DNA of 64,000 nt, taken from Taenia hydatigena (lineage: Eukaryota; Platyhelminthes; Cestoda; Cyclophyllidea; Taeniidae). Below the pieces are notes generated by a model that was not told where the DNA came from, searched no databases, and saw only the letters and a program-made list of their open reading frames with translations. The stretch spans positions 7,848,519-7,912,518 of the forward strand of contig JADWOT020000006.1 in the NCBI GenBank assembly GCA_036345935.2. Reading direction: 5' to 3'. The translations under genes and the position numbers were made by a program. Below are positions 1-13,600 of this stretch, in pieces; within the stretch, counting starts at the first letter, position 1, and each line of letters opens with the position of its first letter.

Positions 1-3000
1 GGATTAATCGGCTCATGCTAACTTCACTCAAAGCTCAGTACGAGAGTTCAAATATTTCACCTTAGGTGTCAAAAATCCCTACCAGCCAGACTTGTCCTTT
101 TTATTTTAGATTCAAAAAGCATTTATGACCAGGATCAAAGAAATATTAAGTGAATTAAACTTGAAAGTGTGAATTATAAACGTATTCACTAAGGTATCTA
201 TTTGCCTCCTCAGTAGAATAGTACTTGAACTAATCACTTACATTCACAAAGAAGAATGTTTTGTAAGGACAGAAGACAATTTATTGCACACTTGGACACA
301 AAAAGTGCATGTCCACATGCCAGAGGGTGACAAGGCACAAAACCAGACGGTAGCGACAGGATGTATCCACTCGGCACTCCAGTGGACTAGCAACCGTTCT
401 CATAAGGCGCGCGTCAATCTCATAAAACGCTGGCCGTGACCCGAAGAGGTCGTGGTGGCGTACAGAAATCACTTGAACACGTTAGTTTGCGAGCATGCAA
501 CCGTTTGCAGATTGTGGTTACGACGTTAAGCCAGGTTACAAGGGAAGGGTGCTAAGGCCCAAGTTCCACATTTCGTGAAACCCGCTAGGGTCTATTCAAC
601 GGTCCATGCTTGGGCAAATGTCTCCAAACCTCGTTAAGCAAATTCAATGACTGCTAATTTTAAAGCGAATCGGTTACCACCTCTAGGCTGCTTATTCAAA
701 TTAACTGATCCGTAAATTTCTAATTGTTATCTTTTTGTCCTCTTTCAAAGCGACTGTAACTTAACCTTCTCAACTAATTCAAAATTTTGAGATAAGTCTT
801 GGAGGTGCTACTGCATTACAAGCAATTTATGGGGAATTTTATGTAAAAAGAATTAAACCTTCCCGCATTTTCAATTCTGTTTCAAAAGACTTCATTAAAT
901 TTGCTATTTAGTGTGCAACTGTGCGCTTGCTTTGGTTTTTCGAGACAATTTTTTCATGAATACAGGCATTTGAATTTGGGCGAATTTGTATAAAAACTAT
1001 TTTCTTCGTCTGATTTACGATTTTCTGATATTTCCCCGCTTTAGTTAAACTTGCTGCCTTGTGCTACCTCTCTAGGCGTTATTTGTTTGTCGAATTTTTA
1101 AATGCGAGGCATTACCACTCAGGAAGGCGCCAGTTTTAAAGAATTCACACCTTTTCTGGTTTTCAGCAAACCAAAGTACGGTAAAAGAATAAAAGCATGA
1201 TGCTTTCGACTCTGTTTAAGAGTGTAGAAAGGTACTAGAGAAAAACAAAATTTTACCACAAGCGCCACTTTCTTATTTCAACCAACAAGCATATTCGACA
1301 GCGCTGCTGCCTTCGTAAATCATTAAAATTGCTCAAGCTAGCAAACATGGTCCTATCACTACCCTTGTTCGTCAGTGGAGCTTTTGCAGGAATTTGTGGC
1401 TCTCAATCATCTTTTAGTGAAAATCGGCAAACCATTAACCCCAGTAAATGTTTCTGCCGTTTTTCAAATGGCAAAGAGAGAGACTTCGAATCAACACGCG
1501 AGACTAAGCCATCTTTCGTAGCAGCTCTTAAGCAACTAAAGGTTTTGCATTCACAAACTTTCGAATGGAAGGCAGTACTGCTCATGGATTTGATCAGTTG
1601 AAAGAATTCTTAACTCTGGCACAACGGATGCTTTTGAAAACCGCTATCGGTAAATATTCTTTGTATGATCTTGAAGTTGTTCAAATAGGGATGTATTCTG
1701 AGTTTGTCAATCTGGTGCGTGCTACTGATAAGTATTTCAGCCTCTGTGTTAAAATGAAAATTCCTGCCATTTAATTTGTGGGTGTTTAACAAATTTTTAA
1801 AAAGCTCTACCATATCACCGTGAAACTAATCTTATTATTTACAAGCACTAAAAATGAGTAAATAAATATATCCCTCATAAGTTTTAATCAACACTGATTT
1901 TTATAGCCAATTAAATGTGCCTCAAAGCGCAAGTTTAAAGATGCAAATCGTTTCACTTTTTAAGTCATTTCTTAAGAAAGTTTCCCCTAGCAATCAAATT
2001 TAACTAACATGGAAGTGTTTAAATGCCTAATCCTCTGAAACCGCCCTGAACAAAATACATTGAAATAATTCTTTTGCTGTATAAGTGTCATTTTCTGGAC
2101 TCGAAATCGTTCCCAACTAAAACTGATGTTTTTTAAACTGAACAACTTTTTGATGCACAAGAAAACTAGTATTTATGAATGGAGTACCATGGATGCAGGC
2201 CGTAGGAAATTCATTTCGTTTTGTAATTTTATGGTTGAATATAAAATGCTTCATATCGGAACTGTAACATGGCCGCATTAACATTAGGCAAAGATGAAAA
2301 GGGGCAATAAAGAGGCACGCAATAAACTTTCCTTTTTACTCTTTTATTTACTCTTCTTCTTTGAACTCTTACCAATAGAAAGACAAGTAAGCTCTGTTAT
2401 GTCCTCACTAGGAAGGCAGCAAGCCGCATTAGACTGTCATCCTGCATAAAATTCACTTAGCTAAGATGCGACAAAGCTTCATTTCATTTCCTCGCGCTAA
2501 TTTACGGTGACCACTCCTCTCTCTCTCCCTGCCCGGTTGAATTGACTCCAGAGGAGATTCAGTTTTCTGCCCTCCAACACTCCGCATTCATATTGCCGGA
2601 TCGGTGAGCATCAGTCCTTTAAACATGTCGACCCGCATTCCTTTTGGGATGCAAAATAAGCCATCGTTTGCGATCTCACAAAGGCCAAGATTGTTAGTCT
2701 CAAAGTTTCAAATGAACATAATTTGTCCTAACTTTCCACCTCTTTAACCGAAGTAAAATAGACAAATGTTAGCATATCCTAAGGCAAATCATTTTCCGCT
2801 ATTCTACCTCATCGGATTGATTGAATATATAATTAGGATTAAAGTTTTGACGACTGATATCGCAAAGCTAAAGCAGGTAATAAGGCCTCTTTCGCTATCT
2901 GGCACCATAAAATGCCTTATTTTACCCACCTCCATTCAAGAATTTCAATAAACTTAGCTAAACACCGAATTGTACCGCTAATTGGCCATTTAAAGTTCAG

Positions 3001-4662
3001 CGGAAGTCAAGCAACTTTGCTGCAATAATAACTCGTTTCATTTTCTGATTTGACTTCAAAGAATAAAATATTTGCATACTTGGATACTAAAAATCAGTGG
3101 CGTTCCCATAATAACTATGCGGTTAAAGCTAGTAACTAGTACATAAAAGAAAGAAATCATCAAAATTTTTTAGAGGGAATTTTGTGGTAAAGCCCTGAAA
3201 ACTTGAACTGCCGTTGAGGTATACCAAGCATGAAAAGGCGTTTACGAATTCCAACATTTTAAAGTCCTTGAATGACAAGAAATTACAGGCATGCTACTAC
3301 AACACGGTCCAATGAATCAACGTGTCATTCTGAAAATTTAGCAATAGTGTCTGTCTCTCTCTATTTTTGTCAAACCACTTTTTTCCACTCACAAGATGGC
3401 CACCCACGATAAGTGGTAACTGCGCAAATTAATGCTAAACATTTTTTTTCACACTCATCACATCATTTGCGCACACAGAGAGAAGAGGAGCGAGGAGGGG
3501 GACAGCGAGAGGTGATGGGTAGTGAAATTGTCAGAATTTACGCCTACATGAGTCAGGAAGTGGGGACGTTGGTACAGTTCGTAATCCGCATCATTTAATT
3601 GCTCCGCATGGACAGTTCCCTCAGACTTCCTCTTAAAAAGTGATCCCCTTACCAGACGGAAAGTGGTACTTTGGTTGGTCAGACCACGGTAAGAGCGGAT
3701 GTGGTAGCGTTTCCGCAAAAGTCGACATTGATATATTTTTTTTAGAGAAATAGACTGCAGCTGGTCTTATTCGAAATATTTTAAATGCTAAATGCTCACG
3801 GCTTCAAGCTAGCAGACGAAAACCCCTGTTTTGGTACTGGGCAGTAGATTGAGAGGAATCACGTTGAATGCTAAATTTGCCCACGTCTTCCTTCATACCT
3901 CCGGACAAAGTCAAGCAAGTGCTTTACGTGAAGTATTGTGCATAAATTCGGTTACAGGAATATTCCCACTGTAATCAGCTTTTGAAGAGCAAAAAGCATT
4001 ACAGGTAATGAAATTACTTTGTTCCATTTTGACTTTAGAAAAATATAGTACTAATCTATTGCTACGGCCCAGGCAAAGTCCGCCCGTTACTGGCAAAGAG
4101 TTCACTTTTAATGGGATGATCCTTTTTTGGCACATTCATTGCCAATTGGTGTGTTTGTTGGAATCCATAGAACAAAACGAAGATCTATTCCTTCCCCTAA
4201 AATACATTATCACGTTTGGGTCCAAAAAGCATATTTACTACTGAATTTTGACTTAAAGTCGTCCAAATTCGAGAGTTTTTTGAAATCTCGTTAAACATAT
4301 AAGTTCATGATACTAAGCTGTGGTAAAGAACTGCAGTATTAATAAAACTAATTGATAAATGTGGCGTTTCTGAGTTGGCGAACTGCTTCAATGACTACTC
4401 TCGCGGTCATTCGAGGGCCAAACACTAATGGACAACTCGTCTGAGTAAACCCCACATTAATTGAGGAAGATTTGTTCTGCATAATACATCATTGACAGAA
4501 GCGGTATTCTAAGGATAATGTAGGGTTGCTATCACATTTCCCTTGGGTGAATAATTTATGCCATCTTCGGCCAATTACTTTTAACTATCGCCAAAAACGT
4601 AAGACAGGGTAAAAAGACAAGAATAAACAAGCAAATGCAAACCAACATTGCTGCCTCTCTAG
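1..4662. other. Non-coding, probable protocadherin intron
   Basis: AT-rich sequence upstream of the first recognisable protocadherin exon. A convincing acceptor (CTGCCTCTCTAG) ends it at 4662, so at least the 3' part is intron. The short open frames here have no family resemblance, no flanking splice sites of note and no codon regularity. No RNA gene or repeat was recognised. Confidence 0.6.
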
Positions 4663-7600
4663 ATCTTTGCCTCCGATCCTGACGCCGCGGAGAACGCTAG
4701 CCTCATCTACCGCATTCGCGCCGGTGATCCATTCGATTTGTTTAAACTGGACCCACGGAGCGGGGAACTCTCAGTTGCAAAGGACTACAGTAGCTCCGGC
4801 CAGTACATGGGCCAGTACCTTCTCTTCTTGGAGGCTGCCGATCGTGGATCGCCACGACGTTCCAGTGAGGCACAACTCCTTGTCCATATGGACGATTCAG
4901 AGCCGCTGGGCCGAGTGGAACGCGACATTTTTGGCTTCCCCATTCGTTCTTCGGGTCGTGGTGGCAGTGGTGTTGGAGGAGCCAGCAGCCGCAGCATGAA
5001 CCTTTACATAATCGCCGCAATCATTGTCGCCTCCTTTATAATCTCCAGTGTCCTTCTGGTGGCTATCTGTTTGGTGGTACGAAGGGCAAGGACGACGGAG
5101 CATAATGGGAGAGGGATAGGACGGTACTGTGGTGGTAGGAGAGATGGTGGTGGTGGTCTTCACAATGGATCCCTCTTCCATGACACAAATATTAGTAACG
5201 GCTACTTGAAGTCGGTGCCACTGTCGCTACCTCAAACGAAGTATGCAACATGTGACCCCTTGGAAGAAGGTGAGTCAATTTGACTGTAAGAATTGCAAGC
5301 TCAACCCATATGAAATTTGACTGAATGCAACTGGCCTCACAAAGGGTCATAAATAGGTCATCCCAACTTTAAAAAGTGCAATTTTAATGCGCCTTGCCAC
5401 TTTGTTAAAATCTCTGAGAATGTTTCAACTTACAGGAACTTTTGGGGCAGAAATAAAATAAAAACTCTCCCTGCATTTTATTTGATGAATTCTTCTTTTT
5501 GGTTAAATAAGTTTGCTACACCTTGTAATAAGATTTGCTATACAATCCGGTCGCCTTTATTCATCTGTAAGGGTCTAATCCAAAGAAAAGGAATCATTTC
5601 ACGTTGTGTCTCAATAGATTAGGTAATGCAATCTCAAAGGAAGCCCCACTTTGTGCAATTCATACCCCGTGTCTGGCATAGGGCAAATAATAGCCTTACC
5701 ATTTGAAGTCTGCACAGCATTATATATGATTGGCTTAAATGACTACGAGGAAACAAAGAAGTAATGTGCCTTAGAATGTTGTGTTGGCACAAACGGACCA
5801 GAGCCATGCACAATATGCGCTATTGCAACCTCGCAAATGACAATGGCAAGCTGTTCGTGAAATGAGAACGGCTCTTGGTTACATTCAGCTCACCACTCAC
5901 AAGCCATCTGGTTTGTTGTTGCATCCAGAAAAAAACCTACAAATGTATCATTTTTATTTTACAGCCAAAATGTGTTCTTAATTCACTAGGATTCTATACG
6001 TTTGCAGCTGCTTTAATAAAGTGTTTGTCGAGAGCAATTAACAACAACGTTTGATACCTTTATAAGATAGAGGTGCATTAAAAAATTAAATCAAATAACT
6101 TTAGAAAAATGTCAGAATTTATAAAATTCTAGGAGCGAAAGCAGACCTTTTTTGAGGTTCTCAACGCATTCATTATAACGGGAAGTTCTTACCTTTGGGT
6201 GTCACATTCTTTTAAAAAGACTATGATGGGTATAATGTTATCTCTAATAGTTAAGAGCGGTAAATGGAGTAATTCTTCTAAAGAATTAAGATCCTCGTCT
6301 TAGGCGTTTTCAGACTTGGTCAAGTTATCTCTACTGACTGTGCTTTTGAATTATACCCATTGTTTGTTAGACAAGTAAAATAAACCTCTGTTTTGGAGTA
6401 AATGCTTAAGGAAAACATTTTTCCACATCAGAAGGTATCAGTCAAACTCCAATGGAACTAGAATTATTGAAGCATACGATGGAAATGAGCAATGTGATGG
6501 GAAATGAAAGGAGAAAACCATCACCCGCTTGTTGATGTTGCATGATTCTCTGCTTGAAACTCTCTTTGGCTGTCGCTTCAAACATTTCTGCACCTAGAGG
6601 GAATCGAGGTGACCATCTACTACTTGCAAAAATGAAAGTTAGTTCTCCATAAATTATATCTAGAAATACTGCAACATTTTAAGCATTAAAACAATGCAGC
6701 GACTGGGCTACTCATTTGTGAGGTAGCTCTTGTGTGTTGTAGGGCGCCACGATGTAATTAGTTCTGTCTTTTGCGATTTGCAGATAAGTAAACTTCTAGA
6801 AAGCTTTTATCAACTTTAGGTACATTCTTCCCTGGTAAGAAGAAGATCCTATTGACAAAGTTTTTTAGTTTTTTGAATCAGCAAGTGTCTTCCTCGCCGA
6901 CTTGCGCTTGAAAATGCTCACGTCTGCAGAATCCTTAAAGCTAAATGGAAACGCCTATATCATGGCACACTCAGCGCAGCTTACATATTTCTTCAAAACT
7001 ATAATAGTAATCTAAATAATGAGAATTTTATAGTGGTCGAATAATGGCTTAAATGAAATTGAAGCAATCCTCTAACATTAATTGATTGGTAATACGAATT
7101 ATGTTAAAGGCTAAAGGGACTTTTGAGGTTGTCACGAAACAATATTTTAAGGGGTCTTAAGTGCATTCATTTTTCAAAGTGCTCTCCAGCTACATGCACA
7201 AACCTATTCTACTATTTGCCGAATGCTTGGTTTGCTTTGGCACAGAATAATTTACTAGCACAGTAGAATCATTCAGAACCAAACTGCCAGTACTGATACC
7301 CTGCCAGAGTTAACTCTTCGGAAGTCCAGAAGTCCATTACTAATTGTGCTCACCACGTCCACAAAAAGATTCACATTACGTGCAGTTTCATGACGGTCTA
7401 TGCTTCAACCGTCCAGGCGTTCCCTTCGCTAGCTAAGTGTTCACGGTTTTGAATGCCTGGCCCGACCTGAGAAGTTCTACAGCTCACATCGTCACCAATA
7501 GGCGTAAGTGTGGCTGTCTTTGAGACTTTATACCCTTTTTATCACCTTACTGCTGGGCGGCCGGGGAAGTAATGCTTTATCCTGTTTGAAGTTTTTCTTA

Positions 7601-10600
7601 AGATTACCCACCAGTAACTTTGATTTCTACCCCTTCTTTCCCACCAAACTTCTTTTATAGCACGATGTTGCACGCACACACCCACACTATCAATACCAGC
7701 CATAAGAATCAATGTCCCCGACTGAACTGAAGGACCTCTTATTTTGCTAAGTACGCAGGTCTGTTTGGTGTTAGCTAAATGAACCACTCATCTACCATTA
7801 AATAGCAATATTGTATCTGTTTGAAAGACTAAACTGATTAAAATCCGAATTTAATATAAGATGCAGTCCAGTTGTAACTACTACCAAAGCGTGAAACCAA
7901 AACTTAGCTGAAGATAGAGCAGAATATTGCTGAGAGGGACAACTCGGTTGGAGTATGTACTCATACGTCTATCCGGTTGTCAGTTGATGTCCAACTTTTA
8001 GGTGCTTGCGCCTTTTGATACATTTGCATTCTGCAGATGCTTCACCAAGTGGAACACACATTAACGACCCATTCTGCTGAGAACAATAGCCCCCTGTGTT
8101 TATTGTCCACAGAAAGGGCTTCACATCGCATGCACGAAATGCTCTTCACAATTGTTGCACCGACCCGCCCATTTGGCTCGTAACGGTTCCAGATCGTTCT
8201 TGAACTTTATATTCTAGCTAATGCTGCTTAACGAGTGAGTCGTGGGTGATTTCAAAGGCAGAAAAGAATATATGCAAACAGCGTTTTAGTTATGGGATAA
8301 CCAGGCACGAAGTGTGTCTCTGTAGGATCCATGGGGCTTTGGAATTTCCAAGTTGGAACACCGAGCACCAGTGCGTCTGTTGCAGCATTATCAAGTGATG
8401 TGTAATCTCCAACGGCAAACCTCACTTTCTCTTCTGTGGAACACACCACTGCTGTTAACTAGCCCAGAGCTTTCATGAACCGTTCGTGACAAATAACACT
8501 TTCCCGTAAAATTGTTACCGCGTTTTCTCGCCACAAGCTATTTGTTTCCTGAGACGAGATATCTGCAGGAATCCTGATAACAGCAACAGAGCAGAGTCGC
8601 AACCTCGAGAGCTTTTTCCTTCCTTTGTCAACGTGTTCGCTTATTTTTAAAAATTTTTTCTACTTCCACGCAGGTTAAGAGCCTTAATTCTTTCGTGTAT
8701 TTTCTGGGTTTTTTTTTTGATTGTGTAACTCAAAAACCCACCTCACTTTTGGGTTTGAGTAGTTAATTGCTGTTCTTTTATTCTAACTCCAAATTGCAGA
8801 AAAGAAGGAAAGTTCTTTCCTGCTTGAAGGTTGCTCCTCCACAGAAGAAATGCCATAGCTTTCACGATGAGGTTTAAGCTGGTTCAAAAGCACAAAGGTG
8901 ACTCAGGACAATAAATTAAATCAACGATCAAGCAAACTAAAACCTTCTTTCTATTACAGTGATAAATTATATTAGGAGTGGTTTATTTTCCTTCGAGTGT
9001 CAGCTTATTAAATAGAGTAGCGGACAACTCTCCTCTTCAGGCGTAGCGATGATATACAGTACGGGTTCTTTCAAAGTGAATAAAAGAGTAAGGTTATTAT
9101 TGAACTGCATCATGCTTTGGAGAGATCTGAAAACAGCCAAATTATTGCTGATTTTGATAATCATAGCGGTACCTTAGCAGCCTTTATAAGGCTTAAAATA
9201 TGGTCCGTATTATTGAGACCACAAGCTTTAAAAATTTCAAAGGCAATAATCGCTGCGAGTCTGAAAAAACTCGCAAGTATATTGCTTGGGTTATCCCCGT
9301 TGGAAAATCAAAAACTCGAAAGGAATGTTGCATTTCGTAAGTAGTGACTTAATGCTAGTTATCTGAAATAATCTGATCTGCCATGCTTACTGGCATTGTC
9401 ATGCGCTGACCTTTGAGAAATGTACTCTTTAGATGTTAAGAACTGCAATGGTATGTTCACATGCTCTCGGTCGTGTGGTCCCTCCAATTCGGTATCCAAC
9501 GGCCACGGTTTTTTGAACATAATTCGACTTTCAGCAAACGTTTTAAACCAAAAATTGTGGATTATTCAATGTTTCAAACCGATGGCTTCGAAGAGGAAGT
9601 TTCGTATATCCTTCACAAGAATTTCTCTAAGGTCAAAAAACCGTGCTTCGGAAATCTTAAATCCAACCATTTCCTTCCAAAACTGGTACTAAGGTACTAA
9701 GTCAACACATAATCAAAGAGAATATTGCTACTTGAAATTCAGTGGCATATTCCACGCTAAAACAACTTTTATGTTCAAGAGATTGCTTTAATGTTAAGCA
9801 ACGCAAATTTGCACGGAATTCTAAACAGTATGCATAGATATGGCGATGGAACTGCATACGCAAACAAGAATTGCAAATGTAGGTCTCGATTTAATGTGCG
9901 AATCATTCGGCAGCAGCAAAGAAATTGGCATTGACGCATAGGGACCCATGTGAAATTTCATGTTTTACTGAAAGGTGTTTCGGCAGCACTAAAGTAATGC
10001 CGTGAAGACGTATGCATAGATATCCATATTACCAGGGTTTATTTATTGTCAAAAAGGCTTTATAAAACTGAAATAAGTTACAGTTCAGGATGTTGAAGCC
10101 CACGTTATAATTTGAAAGCAGATTCATTTTTGAAGAAGTCCATGATGTTCTAATGAGAATGGAATCAGTAGCAACAAAATTACTAGACGCTAAACACTGT
10201 AGAAATTTTGCAACTGAGCATTTTATTCAACCTTTAGAAATGAAATTGTGGAGGAGAGAACAGCCGATGGTCCTTAAGGAAGCTCTTGCATAAATTTAGG
10301 TCATGGTTCTATTGTTCACAGCTAGTGATGAAACGATGGTGATGGTACCCTGATCATTTTTGTTCATCGATATCAATTTTAGATCTTTCGGAAGCAAACT
10401 TCTCCTATCTGACTTCGCAGCCGAGCAACGGCGGCTTTGTTTACGAGGAAGCCATGGGCTTTCAACCTGTGCCCTTCTGCTCGCCCAGAGGCACCACTAC
10501 CGCCACCCTCCTCGCGGAAGTGTCACCTTCCGCTGCCTCCGCATCTCCGCATCCGCAATTGGTGACTGCCACCGCTACTACCGGTCCCGATGGCATCATA

Positions 10601-13600
10601 CGTCTCTCCTGCCTGCCTCCCAAGCAGGCTCACACTCTCGGCAGATGCAACTTCCTCGGTCAGAAAAAACTAGTAGGTTTTGGTAAAGCTTTGATGATTA
10701 GTTAACTGAATAAAAAGGCAGAAATCCTAAAAGTGGGACAATTTTTCTATAGAACGAAAGTTGAGGATTCGTCATATAATTGTAAGTTACTTTTGAAATG
10801 AAAAAATTGTCCTTATTTCCAAAGACAAAAAGGATGCCTTAATGTTTGAGCAGTTGGTTAAGAGGTCAGCAGACTCAAAATATGCGTATTTTATTTAGAA
10901 CCAGAGGAATTTTCTCTGCTTTTAAGAAAAAACTATTGTAGCAAAGATGATAAGCCTCTATAATTATTGGAAATGGGAGTCAAATTTAATAAGTTGCATT
11001 TATTTTATAAACAAACAGGCATATCGCGACGATCTTTTAGCAGAATAAAGAGCCAAGAAGCTTAAACTACGGGTAATTTGGTCGTTGCATGCGACTTATT
11101 CTTGTGATTCCTAAAAAACGCCCCTTCTGAGGGAACCAAAAGTGGTGAACTTGCTAGAAGAAGCAGTGAAATTTAGCATATTCTCAAACCGCCGGTAATG
11201 ATTTGATGGTTGATCACTTGCCAAACGATGCATGAAACCCAACTTGTAAACGGTTTTGCTTCCCCATTTCTAAAGAAGGAGCGGGTATACAGAATGAATG
11301 TCTCAGCGTGCAATAATGATGGTAAAATGATGGAATCACCTTGAATCTAGGCTATACTTTTGGTTATTTGGCAATCGAGCTATTTTTTTAAGCAGACAAA
11401 ATATTCTATCCGTGATCGGAATTTCCATAAGTGCTCAAAACTTTTTTAAACAAGTTTGCAGATGACAATGAGTGGCTGCTTGCAAAAAGACTTAAAGTAC
11501 GCCCATTCGTAAGGTGTTTGCAATCCACTGGTGGTAAATGTTCGCCGTCGCTGTGACGAAATGCCAGGGACTTTTCCGTTCATCCCACAAATTCGAATAA
11601 ATCGCTTTGTCTAAAATTGAGTGGTCTGAGAACAATGTGGCTAAAATTTCCTCCCAACGTTTTTATTAAAAATTGTTTAGGTATATTGGCGCTATGCTTC
11701 ATTGTTCAAAAAGTTGGGAAAATGTATCAGAATGTAAAGCAATGAGGCACCAGAGGTGGTACTTTACAGTGCGAACCAGCGCTCGTTTAAAGTGGTTGTG
11801 TGTAGGCATCCGAGTTACTGGCAGCAAAGACAAGCCCGAAGCATGAATTAACGCTGAGTGATACTGGAGGTTCAGTTTTATCGTTGGAAAAAATCTTAGG
11901 AAAAAAGGGAAGAATGCCACGCGTCAGTGTAGACCTGAAAACAATTCTCTGTAAGGAGAAAATGGTGCTTATTTTTAAGTTAGACAATGTTTTAAAGGTG
12001 AAAAACGTTTGCAGAATTTCGCATTTTTTGGCCGTTAAACGATTTTAACATTTAACGATACTTTGCATACTTGTGTACTCTTTTCAGATGTTATGCGTTC
12101 CATTTCTTATCTGCTGAACTACAGCTTTCAGGTTCCCATTTTAAGCTTATGCCTTATTCACAAAACTTAATAACAAAAGGACGTCTTCAGATTTTGCCTT
12201 AAGATACTTAAGTCACTTTTTAGAGTTCACGAATTCAATTTAACCGAATAATGGGATGAGGAGGCATCGTGATAAGAGGCGACTTAATCCTAACGGCAAA
12301 TGTCTCCAATCACAGATTTCTGTGGCGCACGTAATTGGAGGCATGCAATGGAACTGAAATGACATTTGCAAATTGGATTAATTCTCACGATAGTTAACTA
12401 AGAACTATATTTTAATCGGCCTTTAACCCTCGTTTTTTTATTTGGCACAGTTAAATTAGTTTTTCGGATGCCGGAGGGCTTCGCGAGAATTCAACACGAC
12501 CTTTACTGAACTCATAGATTCGCATGCTGACCGATATGGTACGGATATACTGATGCGTAAATCACGTTTCAGTATTGTTGAACTAAGAAATCAAGCGTGA
12601 TATTTTTATGCTTATTAGAGAATTTCAATGAATATAGTAGTGGATCTGAAACGCCTGGCGAAATCGTTCAAGGTTTTCCACATCGATAAGTCTTTTTATG
12701 GTCAATGGTCAACCTGGCCAACGGATTGACATAGCAAATCGGAACCATCGCATTGCTTTTTGGCTTTGTGGTGTGTGACGCATTGGCTGAGAACTTTAGG
12801 TTAGTCATTAGATTTGACAAAATACTGAATTTTATGTCACTCAACCATCCTGTTCATTAAAAATTGAATTATCGAAGTAAAGTAATCGCCCTGTTGAATG
12901 CATCATTTGTCAAAGTTAAGGATTTTCACGAGTCGGAAATTGAATATGCCCATAATTTCATGCGAAAACTATTTATCCTATCCTATCCTGAGGCTCAAGT
13001 AGTAAATGCCTACAATTTTCAAGCCAGATCAGATTTGTTTCGTTCGCAATTCAAAACGTTCTCAAGCATTTTGCGTGTTTTGCGTTTTCCTCTTTGCGGC
13101 TTGACTGTATTTCAACTCAAACTCCATTTTCACCGCATCTAGCTCCCTTTTGCCTTTAACCTACTCCCCAATCAACTTGATGAAACTGCACCCTCCAGCT
13201 TTCCCCTTCTCCCGCTCCGAAACATGCCGGCCTGATTTGAAGTCAAAGCGTTTACCCCGTGTTCACAGCACGATGTTGACATCCAAACCCACTGATGCCT
13301 ATCTTCAGCATTATTCCCAATCCCGAGCTAATACCTGAAAGGCGTTTTATTTGGCAAAACTGCAGGTGTTCTCTTGCAGCCTCCTTTGCCCCGACTTAGT
13401 CATTGTGACCCTGTTTTGTTCCCACTCCAAGGATGTCTTTCAACTGGGCTCGCCCGCATTTCTATGACCACCTCCTTTCCTGCCATTTTCACCATCCGTA
13501 TCCAGCTTTTCAGGAGCTGATATTGATCCATTTTAGGACAGGAATCCCACCGCATGGCTTTGTGATTATTTATCCAAAATTTCCTGAAGTCACATTACTT

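Noticed and set aside
1347..1601. Open frame beginning with a signal-peptide-like hydrophobic stretch
   Set aside because: Lies in probable intron, has no splice context, codon bias or recognisable domain; length is within chance.
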